NCBI RefSeq assembly: GCF_900155425.1
Contig: NZ_LT700191.1
Location: forward strand, 62,001 to 126,000
DNA length: 64,000 nt
Reading direction: 5' to 3'
Source: Parabacteroides massiliensis
GTDB lineage: Bacteria > Bacteroidota > Bacteroidia > Bacteroidales > Tannerellaceae
Shown here: positions 47,568-56,079 of the stretch, piece after piece
Layout of the letters: each line of letters opens with the position of its first letter
Position numbering within the stretch: position 1 is the stretch's first letter
The notes under the pieces: generated by a model
What the model was told of the DNA's origin: nothing
The model's database searches: none
What the model saw: only the letters and a program-made list of their open reading frames with translations
Position numbers and translations under genes: made by a program

Positions 47568-48782
47568 TCATTCAAAGACCTCTTTAACCGCTTCCAGATA
47601 GGACATTCCATTCTTCATATCAGGTTCCAAATAGCTTCCTTCCGTCCATTCATTCCAACAATTAATATTTAAAATACGAGGACCATTAGGATCTGCCAAC
47701 AATCTATCCCGAGTCATTTCTAAAGCTTTTTTGAAATTCTCCGGAGTATTATTCGACATGGTGTTCGTATAGGGATAACCATATTTGCTACCACTCCATT
47801 CTTTTTCCTGATTTGTTCTCGGACTCGGATCCCATCCCATAGTCACATTCGGATAATAAGGAACTCCATACTCTTTTTTTGCATTATCCCAATGTTCCAT
47901 ATATTTATCCCGGACATAATTAAAATCAGTTTCAACCTCTGGCAATCCGGCATGATGAATCCAAACATAAGATGTCGCAGAATCAAACTTAAGTTTTTCT
48001 AATAATTCTTTATTATTAAGCGGTGCCTCCTGACCAGGTAAAATAGCCGTACCCCAAGCAACCAAATTCCAGTGTATTCCCTTCAATCCGGCATCAACAG
48101 CCTTCTGGTCCAATTTTTTCATTTCCTTTATTGTTGCTTCTAAAGACCCGAAACTATTGATGAAATTTTGAATATCATAGATAGAAAAATAAGCTTTTCC
48201 ATCTATCAACCAATAATTGGGCTTAGTAAAATATTGCTCAACCAAATTATTGCCAATACGATCGAACATTTCAGAAGTAACCTTTCCATCGTATAAATAA
48301 TCATGTTTATTACCACCTGTATAAGGATATAGGTCCATCCAGTCATGATTCGCCCACATAAGTGCAAATTTAATAGCATTTGTATTCGATGCATGCAGAA
48401 AACCTTCATCCAGACAGCGGTTTAAAAAAGGCTTCCCCTCATAAGTATACCAATCGAAAATGAACACATCGATACCATGTGTCGATGCAGCCCGTATTTT
48501 TTGTTCCATCACTTTAGGATCTTTCTCATCGGTATACCCCCACATTGGTACTTTAGGCTGATCGTGTCCTTCAAAGCGAGGTTTGGCATTCTTTACCAAC
48601 TCCCATTCCGACCAATTTTCAAAATGTTGACGGCTAATTCGCAAATCAGTTGTATCGCGTGTATGATAATTAGGAAAATAATAACATGCTACTGTAATTT
48701 CATCATCTACATCTTTCGTCTGGTTCATGCACGAAACAGTAAAAGCCAGTACTATCAAACAAATAACTACTTTCAGATTCAT
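47568..48782 (-). CDS. GH99-like (WbsX-family) lipoprotein 3
   Basis: This 404-residue protein has a lipoprotein signal with a TVSC lipobox (Cys18), unlike the other two copies, so it is probably on the cell surface or outer membrane. Signatures are FIFDWYTYEGKPFLNRCLDE, FALMWANHDWMD, WLIDGKAYFSIYD and NCWNEWTEGSYLEPDMK with both Glu of EWTE. It is the first enzyme gene after susD, which fits an outer-membrane enzyme that makes the first cut. Confidence 0.82.
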   Translation of the reverse strand: MNLKVVICLIVLAFTVSCMNQTKDVDDEITVACYYFPNYHTRDTTDLRISRQHFENWSEWELVKNAKPRFEGHDQPKVPMWGYTDEKDPKVMEQKIRAASTHGIDVFIFDWYTYEGKPFLNRCLDEGFLHASNTNAIKFALMWANHDWMDLYPYTGGNKHDYLYDGKVTSEMFDRIGNNLVEQYFTKPNYWLIDGKAYFSIYDIQNFINSFGSLEATIKEMKKLDQKAVDAGLKGIHWNLVAWGTAILPGQEAPLNNKELLEKLKFDSATSYVWIHHAGLPEVETDFNYVRDKYMEHWDNAKKEYGVPYYPNVTMGWDPSPRTNQEKEWSGSKYGYPYTNTMSNNTPENFKKALEMTRDRLLADPNGPRILNINCWNEWTEGSYLEPDMKNGMSYLEAVKEVFE

Positions 48783-48804
48783 TTTTTATATTTTTTACTT
48801 TCAT

Positions 48805-48848
48805 AAAGACGATCAGTTCAGATCCATTTCCTGAAACTGATCGTCTTT
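48805..48848 (-). terminator. Intra-operon hairpin after susD
   Basis: AAAGACGATCAGTT (48805-48818) pairs perfectly with AACTGATCGTCTTT (48835-48848), and the inner CAG/CTG extends the stem. It lies in the 74-bp gap between the susD stop and the first enzyme gene. The T-run is weak, so it is more likely a partial terminator or an mRNA stabiliser that sets susCD above the enzyme genes. Confidence 0.55.
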
Positions 48849-48856
48849 ACTAACAA

Positions 48857-50668
48857 TTACTCATATCCAGGATTCTCAACCATATTAGGATTACTAGAAG
48901 TTCTACTCAAAGTTATAGGCAAATAATAATTTTCTTCTTTAAATAATGGTGTAGAAACACTTCCATCAATATTGTCCAAAATTTCTAATTTATATTTTTT
49001 CTCGCCATTCATATAGCTGGAATAATCCAAGATATACCGCAGGCCAGAAAAACTTCTCGATAATTCTGTCGTTGCTGTTCTCCACCGTCTAACATCCCAA
49101 TAACGATGTCCTTCAAATGCTAATTCCACTTTTCTTTCATGACGTATCTTATCCCGGCTAATGTCTTTTAGCGAAGCAATACCAGCACGTCCTCGTATTT
49201 GATTAATAGCATCCAATGCTTCGTCTTTCTTATCTAATTCATAAGCAGCCTCTGCCAAATTCAATAATGTTTCCGCATATCGAAACACTAGAAAATCTTG
49301 CGAAGATGTAGCCCATGCACCATTAGTTCCGCCCATATTATCATGAGATTCATCCAAATATTTCATTACACCGAAACAAGTTCCTTCCAGATCCTGATCA
49401 CCGGTACACAATACTCCATTATAAGAATCCTTTGTCATAATTGTTCCATCCGACAAGAGTAAACCGTTATGATAGTCCACAAAACTTCCTTTCCAAGGTG
49501 TTTCTTGAGTATATATTGTTGCGAAGAAACGAGGATCCTTTTTCCCCCACAACTCATCCATAGTCCATAGGCCATTCTCCACTTCTGCACGGTTTAGCTT
49601 TCCAGGTGTACCATCCATATATTCAAATTCCTCTACTAACTCTAAATAGGGAGCATCCAAGTTCCCTCTGTTCCAGCCTTGAGGACGAGGACATTGGAAG
49701 AAATCAACAGCCCATCCATTTCCACCAGTGATCAAACCATTGGAACTATCATGTCTTTTGGCAAAGATAACCTCACTATTATTTTTAACTAAAAATATAT
49801 TTTTAAAATTCGTCACCTTATCGGCATCCTGATTATATAAAGCAAATTTTCCACTATTCATAATCTCTTTGGAGGCATCATAAGATATCTGATAATAATC
49901 TTTAGCTTTTTCTGAAGGAATTCCCACAACACCTTCCAATTGCACCTTTCCATACTGTGCAATGCTTGCTGCATATAAAGCAGCCCGTGACTTTAATGCC
50001 AAAGCAGCATATTTTGTTGCACGTCCAAGGTCTGAACTTGTTGTCTCTTCCGGTAACTCATTTACAATTTCGTCAATCTCTGATATTACGAAATTATAAA
50101 CAGCTTCTTCTGTATCTCTTTTAGGAAATAATTCTTCCTCTGGATCTGTTAATTGTTGCGCTTTCAAGATCAAAGGAATGCCACCATAACGTTTAACCAT
50201 GGCAAAATAAGAAAAGGCTCTCAAAAAACGAGCTTCTGCCACTCGGGTATCTTTAAGTTCTTGACTTAATGGTGAGTTTGGAACTTTCTCAATAAACTCA
50301 TTGATTTTGCGAATTGGTTCATATCCCCACCATTCAAGCAAACCGCCTCCTATCTTCAATCCGCCGAATTTATAATTATAACCAGCCATAGCATCTCCCC
50401 AATCTCTCCATAAAGACAAACATTCATCAGAGACATGATTGATTACAAATCCAGGAAAATAAGAATCTCCTTGCCAGCCAGTTCCAACACTTTCATTACC
50501 AAAATAAGACATATGATAGTAACATTGAACCAGATAAGCTTCTATCAAAGCTTCATCATTCCATACAGCTTCATCAGAAATAATATCCAAAGGGGTCTTA
50601 TCCAATACATCAGAACAAGAGACCAAAGATGAAGCAATAATTAATATAGACAAAAAATATTTTTTCAT
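48857..50668 (-). CDS. SusD/RagB-family outer-membrane glycan-binding lipoprotein
   Basis: This 603-residue lipoprotein (LVSC, Cys18) is the SusD partner. It shows the N-terminal LDKTPLDIISDEAVW, TPR-like helices with VAEARFLRAFSYFAMVKRYG, and the C-terminal LLNLAEAAYELDKKDEALD and RKVELAFEGHRYWDVRRW of the RagB/SusD family. It forms the lid over the SusC transporter and binds the glycan at the surface. The gene follows susC by 17 bp. Confidence 0.95.
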   Translation of the reverse strand: MKKYFLSILIIASSLVSCSDVLDKTPLDIISDEAVWNDEALIEAYLVQCYYHMSYFGNESVGTGWQGDSYFPGFVINHVSDECLSLWRDWGDAMAGYNYKFGGLKIGGGLLEWWGYEPIRKINEFIEKVPNSPLSQELKDTRVAEARFLRAFSYFAMVKRYGGIPLILKAQQLTDPEEELFPKRDTEEAVYNFVISEIDEIVNELPEETTSSDLGRATKYAALALKSRAALYAASIAQYGKVQLEGVVGIPSEKAKDYYQISYDASKEIMNSGKFALYNQDADKVTNFKNIFLVKNNSEVIFAKRHDSSNGLITGGNGWAVDFFQCPRPQGWNRGNLDAPYLELVEEFEYMDGTPGKLNRAEVENGLWTMDELWGKKDPRFFATIYTQETPWKGSFVDYHNGLLLSDGTIMTKDSYNGVLCTGDQDLEGTCFGVMKYLDESHDNMGGTNGAWATSSQDFLVFRYAETLLNLAEAAYELDKKDEALDAINQIRGRAGIASLKDISRDKIRHERKVELAFEGHRYWDVRRWRTATTELSRSFSGLRYILDYSSYMNGEKKYKLEILDNIDGSVSTPLFKEENYYLPITLSRTSSNPNMVENPGYE

Positions 50669-50685
50669 TTGATTAGTATTTAAAA

Positions 50686-53600
50686 TTAGAACGACAAATT
50701 AATTCCAACAGAAAGAGTCTTTTGCTGAGGATAATAAAAACCTCCCTGTCCAGAAGGAGCTTCCGGATCAATATGATATTTACTCAATTTGTCTAATGTA
50801 AACAAATTGGTTCCAGCAAAATAAACCCGACACTGCTGTATAAGTAACTTTGAACAAATATCTTTTGGTAAATTATATCCGAGAGCAAATGACTTCAAAC
50901 GTAAATAACCTGCTTTTTTATAAAAATAATCGGATACATAACTGTTTGTTGCCGCTCCTCCCAAACGTGGATAAAGAGCATCAGCGACATTGTTATTTTC
51001 ACTCCAACGAAGATCGAACAGTTCCTGAGGATATGTCAATGTATTATGCCATAAAGAAATATAACTACTATATCCAAAAGCACCTTGGAAAAGAGCTGCT
51101 AAATCAAAATCTTTATATTTAAGATTTACATTTAAACCATACATCCAATGTGGCATTGTCCCTTTACCAATTTCAACTTGATCTTTCCAATCCAATACTT
51201 TATCTCCATTTACATCTACATAACGAATATCACCAGGGCGTAAGGAGGTATTCTGTTTATTATCTTGATCAAAATCCAAATTGTCAACTTCTTCCTGGGA
51301 AGTAAATAGTCCATCAGATATATAACCAAATTGTCTGTCTATCCATTGCCCTGATTTCTGATTAATTCTTTTCTGATCCGGATCAGTATACATCTGTTCT
51401 TCATAATGATCCCATTTTGCTCTTGACCAAGAAATATTACCACTGATATCATAACTGAAATTCTTGAAATTTTTAGAGCTACCTATTTGAAATTCAAATC
51501 CTCTATCATTTAGACTATTAATATTCTCTTGAGGAAAAGTTGCTCCAAATGTAGGAGACATACTCATTGTCCTTGTTGCTGGAATTCCCGATCTTTTTCT
51601 GTAAAAGACATCGCCTTCTCCGTAAATAAGTCGATTCAGGAAAGAATAATTCAAACCGACATTCCATATCTCAAATTTTTCCCATGTTAAATTGGGATTA
51701 GCCAATCCTGTTGTAGTAATTCCCAACATGCTTTTATCGCCCAACAGATAATAACCATTCAACTTATAACCTGATAAATATTGAAAATTACCTACTGCAT
51801 CATTTCCAGAACGTCCATAACTTGCCCTAATCTTAAAATCATCTACAATGGATTTTGTATTCGACATAAAAGATTCTTCTGAAATTCTCCAACCCATAGA
51901 AACACTTGGAAAAACACCCCATCTATGTCCTGGTGCAAACTTGGCAGAAGCATCAGCTCTCAAAATCGTTTCTAACAAATATCTATTTTTATATGAATAA
52001 TTAAATCGACCTACGAAACTTTTACGTCCCATCTCTGAAGAAGCTCCATCATTTTTCATTGTTTCCGTATTACCAACGAACAATTCTTCAATAGATGGAG
52101 TTAATAAATCTTCCCTACTTGCAGACATCCAATTGCCTGAATAATCAATAGCTTCATACAAAGCTAAAACTGATAATGAATGATCTTCGGCAAATATATT
52201 ATCGTAATTGATTGAGAATTGACGAGTTAACATTTTGCTACGATCATCTCGTTGCGTCAACTGAGCTGAATTACCAAAGCCTCCTGCGTTTATATATGTA
52301 TCACTAGCCACATCATATCTATAAAAAGTTGAAGGTCTATTAAATAGTTTTACATAACTAATCTGATCATAATAATTGAATAAAAATTTAGCAGAAAGTC
52401 CTTTTATCTGTTTAAATGCATATTTTAAAGCAATTGTACCATTTAAATTAAGTTTCTCTTCATCTGAATATCCAGACAACTTTGTGTTGGAAGTAACATG
52501 CGCACCTCCAGTTCCTTTTCCATCAGCATAAGATATTTTTGTAGGATCTGGTAGATGAGCCGGATAAACAGGTAATGTATTCCAAAGATCTTGCCATACT
52601 CCGGCATTATTCTGTGGTCTTATTGTTGTCATATTATCAGACTTGATAAATGACAAATCCAACTGCATTGATAATTGGTTGGTGATACTAGCATCAATAT
52701 TTGATTGCAAATTATAACGTTTATAATTACCACCATTATGTTTCCAAATGGATTCCTGACCTAAATATCCCAAAAAACCATAATATTTAATCTTCTCACT
52801 ACCTCCACGCACCGATATGTTATGTTGGTTCAATGGAGACCAATTTCTAATCAATTCATTATACCAATCGGTATTTACATATTGCGGATCTGTCCCTTCA
52901 TAAAATTTCTGTATTTGTTCTTCCGTATAAGGAGCTGTTGATTCAGGTTTACCTGACTGAAGCCATTCCTCTCGTCTCAAAGTTGCATAATCACCAGAAG
53001 ATACCGGTTTAGGCATAGTTGTTATACTTTGAAATGTAATAGAAGAATTTACTGAAATTGTTGGTTTTTGTTGTACGCCTCTCTTCGTAGTTACCAAAAT
53101 AACACCATTACCTGCACGAGCTCCATAAATAGAAGCGGAACCATCTTTCAATATACTGATAGACTCAATCTGGTTAGGATCTATTCGATTGAAATCCATT
53201 TCTATTCCGTCTACGATCCAAATAGCATTATCCGAAAATCCACGCACCTTTATTGTTGCCTGGTCCGCCCCTGGTTGTCCACTTGTCTGCTGAGATACCA
53301 ACCCAGGCAATCTACCCCCCAAACTATTTATAGTACTGGAAACCGGAGCCACTGTCATTTCTTCGCTTTTAACTGTTGCGATAGAACCTGTCAAGTTCCC
53401 TTTTTTCTGCGTACCATATCCGACAACAACTACTTCGTCCAAAGTTTTGGTATCTTCCTTTAATACGATAGCCAATGACTGTTCATTGCCAATCTCTATT
53501 TCAGAAGAAAGATAGCCTATATAAGAGATCTCCAGCAAATCTCCCTTTTTTACATTTAAAGAAAAATGTCCGTCTATATCCGTTACTGTACCATCAGTCG

Positions 53601-54084
53601 TTCCTTTGACCATTACATTTGCACCAATAATAGGCTCGCCGTTTTCATCCTTTACGGTACCGTTTACTGTTTTCTTATTCTGTTGAATACCTGAGACAGA
53701 AGTAGATTCTGTCGAAAGTATAATCTTTCTATCCACCACCGAATAGCGTACATTCGTTCCGGCAAAGATATTATCCAACACTTTAAATATATCGCTCTTA
53801 TCGGCATCAACAGATACCTTCCGGTTTAAATCGACATGTTTTGTGTTGAAGAAGAAGGAGAATTCTGATTGGTTTTCGATTTCATTCAACACTGTCTGGA
53901 CCGTTTGATTTTGCATTTTCAGGTTAACGGTCGCTTTTTGCGCATAACTGTCCGCTGCTTGTGCCAAGCCGATCGAACAGAATAACAAGAATATGTACAG
54001 CTTCATAACTCTTGGAATTTTATTTAAGGCAAACCAAAATAACTCTGGTACCCAAAACTGTTGGGTATTAAAATGTTTTTGCAT
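50686..54084 (-). CDS. SusC/RagA-family TonB-dependent transporter with STN domain
   Basis: This 1132-residue protein is the outer-membrane transporter. After the signal region (to about DSYAQ, residue 49) come an STN domain (about 50-115) that contacts FecR, a carboxypeptidase-like domain (TVNGTVKDENGEPIIGANVMV, about 140-220), the TLDEVVVVGYGTQKKGNLTG stretch with the plug domain, and a beta-barrel ending in SVGINLSF. The STN domain shows regulation through the FecR/sigma pair upstream. A start at MKLYIF (54006) is possible; 54084 is kept because long N-termini are common in STN-type SusC proteins. Confidence 0.95.
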   Translation of the reverse strand: MQKHFNTQQFWVPELFWFALNKIPRVMKLYIFLLFCSIGLAQAADSYAQKATVNLKMQNQTVQTVLNEIENQSEFSFFFNTKHVDLNRKVSVDADKSDIFKVLDNIFAGTNVRYSVVDRKIILSTESTSVSGIQQNKKTVNGTVKDENGEPIIGANVMVKGTTDGTVTDIDGHFSLNVKKGDLLEISYIGYLSSEIEIGNEQSLAIVLKEDTKTLDEVVVVGYGTQKKGNLTGSIATVKSEEMTVAPVSSTINSLGGRLPGLVSQQTSGQPGADQATIKVRGFSDNAIWIVDGIEMDFNRIDPNQIESISILKDGSASIYGARAGNGVILVTTKRGVQQKPTISVNSSITFQSITTMPKPVSSGDYATLRREEWLQSGKPESTAPYTEEQIQKFYEGTDPQYVNTDWYNELIRNWSPLNQHNISVRGGSEKIKYYGFLGYLGQESIWKHNGGNYKRYNLQSNIDASITNQLSMQLDLSFIKSDNMTTIRPQNNAGVWQDLWNTLPVYPAHLPDPTKISYADGKGTGGAHVTSNTKLSGYSDEEKLNLNGTIALKYAFKQIKGLSAKFLFNYYDQISYVKLFNRPSTFYRYDVASDTYINAGGFGNSAQLTQRDDRSKMLTRQFSINYDNIFAEDHSLSVLALYEAIDYSGNWMSASREDLLTPSIEELFVGNTETMKNDGASSEMGRKSFVGRFNYSYKNRYLLETILRADASAKFAPGHRWGVFPSVSMGWRISEESFMSNTKSIVDDFKIRASYGRSGNDAVGNFQYLSGYKLNGYYLLGDKSMLGITTTGLANPNLTWEKFEIWNVGLNYSFLNRLIYGEGDVFYRKRSGIPATRTMSMSPTFGATFPQENINSLNDRGFEFQIGSSKNFKNFSYDISGNISWSRAKWDHYEEQMYTDPDQKRINQKSGQWIDRQFGYISDGLFTSQEEVDNLDFDQDNKQNTSLRPGDIRYVDVNGDKVLDWKDQVEIGKGTMPHWMYGLNVNLKYKDFDLAALFQGAFGYSSYISLWHNTLTYPQELFDLRWSENNNVADALYPRLGGAATNSYVSDYFYKKAGYLRLKSFALGYNLPKDICSKLLIQQCRVYFAGTNLFTLDKLSKYHIDPEAPSGQGGFYYPQQKTLSVGINLSF

Positions 54085-54091
54085 AATTTTG
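54061..54091 (+). promoter_or_regulatory. Plus-strand promoter opposite the susC start
   Basis: TTGG (54061-54064), a 19-bp spacer and TAATTTTG (54084-54091) give an exact -7 box and a three-of-four -33 box. It faces away from susC and into its leader, where no plus-strand gene follows. Confidence 0.5.
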
Positions 54092-54097
54092 TGGTGA

Positions 54098-54203
54098 TCT
54101 AATTAATAAAAAATGGTTTATTACTGCTTGTCGCCAAACAAGCGTTTTAAAGTTAACTCATTTCATCCGGAAGAATACGCCAATATTTTTCCGGATGTTT
54201 TTC
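54098..54203 (+). ncRNA. Candidate cis-antisense RNA to the susC leader (DonS-like)
   Basis: Between the plus-strand promoter at 54061-54091 and a plus-strand terminator at 54164-54203 there is room for an RNA of about 105 nt with an internal hairpin (54126-54143). It would be fully complementary to the leader of the susC mRNA just before the start codon. In B. fragilis such antisense RNAs (DonS) repress susC-type genes in sigma/anti-sigma-controlled loci. The ends are inferred from the sequence alone. Confidence 0.45.
54164..54203 (+). terminator. Plus-strand terminator between fecR and susC
   Basis: CATCCGGAA (54164-54172) pairs perfectly with TTCCGGATG (54189-54197) and is followed by TTTTTCTTT on the plus strand only. 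The flanking genes fecR and susC are on the minus strand, so it must serve a plus-strand transcript. Confidence 0.6.
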
Positions 54204-54239
54204 TTTAAGGAGGTCTGTTTTTCATGCTTAATAGATTGT

Positions 54240-55265
54240 TTAATAGATTTCTATTCTCGTTTTTTCATTCATGGTATCTTGTGTATCCAGATAACGCCAT
54301 TTGATATTGGATGATATTTTGAAGATTTCCAATATACGCTCCAACCGCTGATTGCTGAAAGATCCGGTAAACGCTTCGCTCCGAAGACGGTCATTGGATA
54401 ACACGAAAATTACATTAAACCGCTTTTCCAGTATCCGCAATGCTTCGGGCAGAGGGGTCGCATGGAAAACAACCTTTCCGTCTTTCCAGGCAATCTCCGA
54501 TTCGCCATTCGTCTCTGTCAGTTGCACACGGGAAGAAAAAGAATCATAGGTCAGTTTCTGTCCGGGTTTCATCAGTACGGCCGTGCCTCGCCCGTTTTTC
54601 ATATAATCGAAACGGACCTTTCCTTCGACCAGGGTGGTAGAGACAAAAGCGTCTTTTTCGAATGCTTCGACATTGAATGAAGTACCCAACACTTCTATTT
54701 TCGTTTCATGGGGAGCAGAGATCACAAAACCATGCTCCGGGTCTTTCTGCACTTCAAAAAAAGCTTCTCCCTCTAAAGTCACTCTTCTTTTGTCCTTATC
54801 GAAGAAAGACGGATAAGACAGTTTCGATTCCGAATTAAGGTGAACAACTGTGCCATCCGGCAGATTAACCGTCGTCGTCATGCCCGGATTTGTTTTCACT
54901 TCGATCGTCTGGGCTATTTCAGCGGGGCGGGGTTTCAGATTTTGTATACCGAATGCTATCAAAAGAGGGATAAACAGGATGGCAGCAACGCGTTGCAACC
55001 AAGTCGTCACGGTTACTTTAGGACGGGCTGTGTCTTTGCTCATCTTTTGACAAACAGAAGACAAGGCCTTCTCCGTATCCACTTTCGATAGCACCTGCAT
55101 CGTGTCCGTTGCCAGATAAAGAGTATGGATTTGCTTGGCAATCCGATAATTTTCATCCGATTGCTTGATCCATTCCTCAACCTGCCGGCTTTCCTCGACC
55201 GTTGCTTCGCCGGAACAATAGCGTGGAAGAAGGTTTTCTATTATATCTGTATTCGATGTTTCCAT
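54240..55265 (-). CDS. FecR-family anti-sigma factor
   Basis: This 341-residue protein has a short cytoplasmic N-terminal part (with VEESRQVEEWIKQS), one membrane helix (about residues 88-107) and a periplasmic FecR domain with NLPDGTVVHLNSESKLSYP and VLGTSFNVEAF. A C-terminal DUF4974-type domain contains PLPEALRILEKRFNVIF. It would hold the sigma factor until SusC signals through its STN domain. The gene is divergent from the sigma gene rather than downstream of it on the same strand. Confidence 0.93.
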   Translation of the reverse strand: METSNTDIIENLLPRYCSGEATVEESRQVEEWIKQSDENYRIAKQIHTLYLATDTMQVLSKVDTEKALSSVCQKMSKDTARPKVTVTTWLQRVAAILFIPLLIAFGIQNLKPRPAEIAQTIEVKTNPGMTTTVNLPDGTVVHLNSESKLSYPSFFDKDKRRVTLEGEAFFEVQKDPEHGFVISAPHETKIEVLGTSFNVEAFEKDAFVSTTLVEGKVRFDYMKNGRGTAVLMKPGQKLTYDSFSSRVQLTETNGESEIAWKDGKVVFHATPLPEALRILEKRFNVIFVLSNDRLRSEAFTGSFSNQRLERILEIFKISSNIKWRYLDTQDTMNEKTRIEIY

Positions 55266-55373
55266 GTCTGTTTTTATCCTTGTTTATCTATTAGACAAGA
55301 GTAATCGAACGGATTCCTAAACGAAGAAGCATCTTTTTTCAATATTTTTTATGGAGAAACTTTCCGCTTGCCC

Positions 55374-55397
55374 AATTGCACTGTAGAGAGTGCAATT
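55374..55397. promoter_or_regulatory. 9-bp palindrome in the fecR-sigma divergent region
   Basis: AATTGCACT (55374-55382) and AGTGCAATT (55389-55397) are perfect inverted copies around GTAGAG. The site is midway between the two start codons, so it may be an operator or a hairpin in a leader. Confidence 0.4.
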
Positions 55398-55441
55398 AGA
55401 ACAATTCGAGCTTACTATGCAACGCAAGGCTTTATAAGTAT

Positions 55442-55472
55442 TTTGTAGTTAAAGAATTTTAAATTACCTTTG
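55442..55472 (+). promoter_or_regulatory. Consensus promoter of the ECF sigma gene
   Basis: TTTG (55442-55445), a 19-bp spacer and TACCTTTG (55465-55472) match exactly. The predicted start is near 55478, only a few bases before the candidate start codons, so the mRNA has almost no leader. Confidence 0.75.
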
Positions 55473-55485
55473 TACCTTGATGTAT

Positions 55486-56079
55486 ATGGAAGGAGAGAAA
55501 CTACAAACCACAGAAGAACGCTTTTTACTCTCAGCCATGCAACGAGGAGATCTAAAAGCCTATGGTGTCTTGTTCAGAAGATACTATCCGATGCTCTGTG
55601 CTTATGCGACAAAGTTTGTAGAGCTAAAAGATGCCGAAGAGATCGTGCAGGATGTAATGCTGTGGTTATGGGAGAACCGGAAAACGCAAACCTTCGAGAC
55701 GTCACTTAGCCAGTATCTGTTCAAAACGGTCTATCACCGCGCCATCAACCTGATCGTCCACCATCAATCCCAACTAAGAGCCGACACTCTTTTCTACGAA
55801 AATATGCAGGAGATGCTACAGGACACCGATTTCTACCAACTCGAAGAGCTGCAAAAAAGGATCAGGGAAGCGGTAGACGCATTGCCTCCCACTTACCGGG
55901 AAGCTTTTGTCATGCACCGCTTCGATAATAAAAGTTATAAAGAAATTGCCGAAATCCTGCAAGTATCCCAAAAAACCGTCGACTACCGGATACAACAGGC
56001 ATTAAAGCAATTACGGATAACGTTGAAAGATTATCTGCCGTTGATCCTGTTATTGTTGCCCGGAGATTTCCTGTCGTAA
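55486..56079 (+). CDS. ECF sigma factor of the Bacteroidetes FecR type
   Basis: This protein of about 197 residues is an extracytoplasmic-function sigma factor. Region 2 is seen in AYGVLFRRYYPMLCAYATKF and DAEEIVQDVMLWLW, and region 4 in LPPTYREAFVMHRFDNKSYK and IAEILQVSQKTVDYRI. It would transcribe susC and the locus genes when freed by FecR. ATG 55486 (MEGEKLQ) is chosen because the promoter predicts a start near 55478; ATG 55480 and TTG 55477 are also in frame. Its last 30 bp overlap the end of the convergent GH97 gene. Confidence 0.9.
   Translation: MEGEKLQTTEERFLLSAMQRGDLKAYGVLFRRYYPMLCAYATKFVELKDAEEIVQDVMLWLWENRKTQTFETSLSQYLFKTVYHRAINLIVHHQSQLRADTLFYENMQEMLQDTDFYQLEELQKRIREAVDALPPTYREAFVMHRFDNKSYKEIAEILQVSQKTVDYRIQQALKQLRITLKDYLPLILLLLPGDFLS

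Noticed and set aside
54085-54239. Hairpin after fecR as the terminator of fecR
   Set aside because: The T-run is on the plus strand only; on the minus strand the hairpin is followed by AAATGAG, which does not fit a terminator for fecR.
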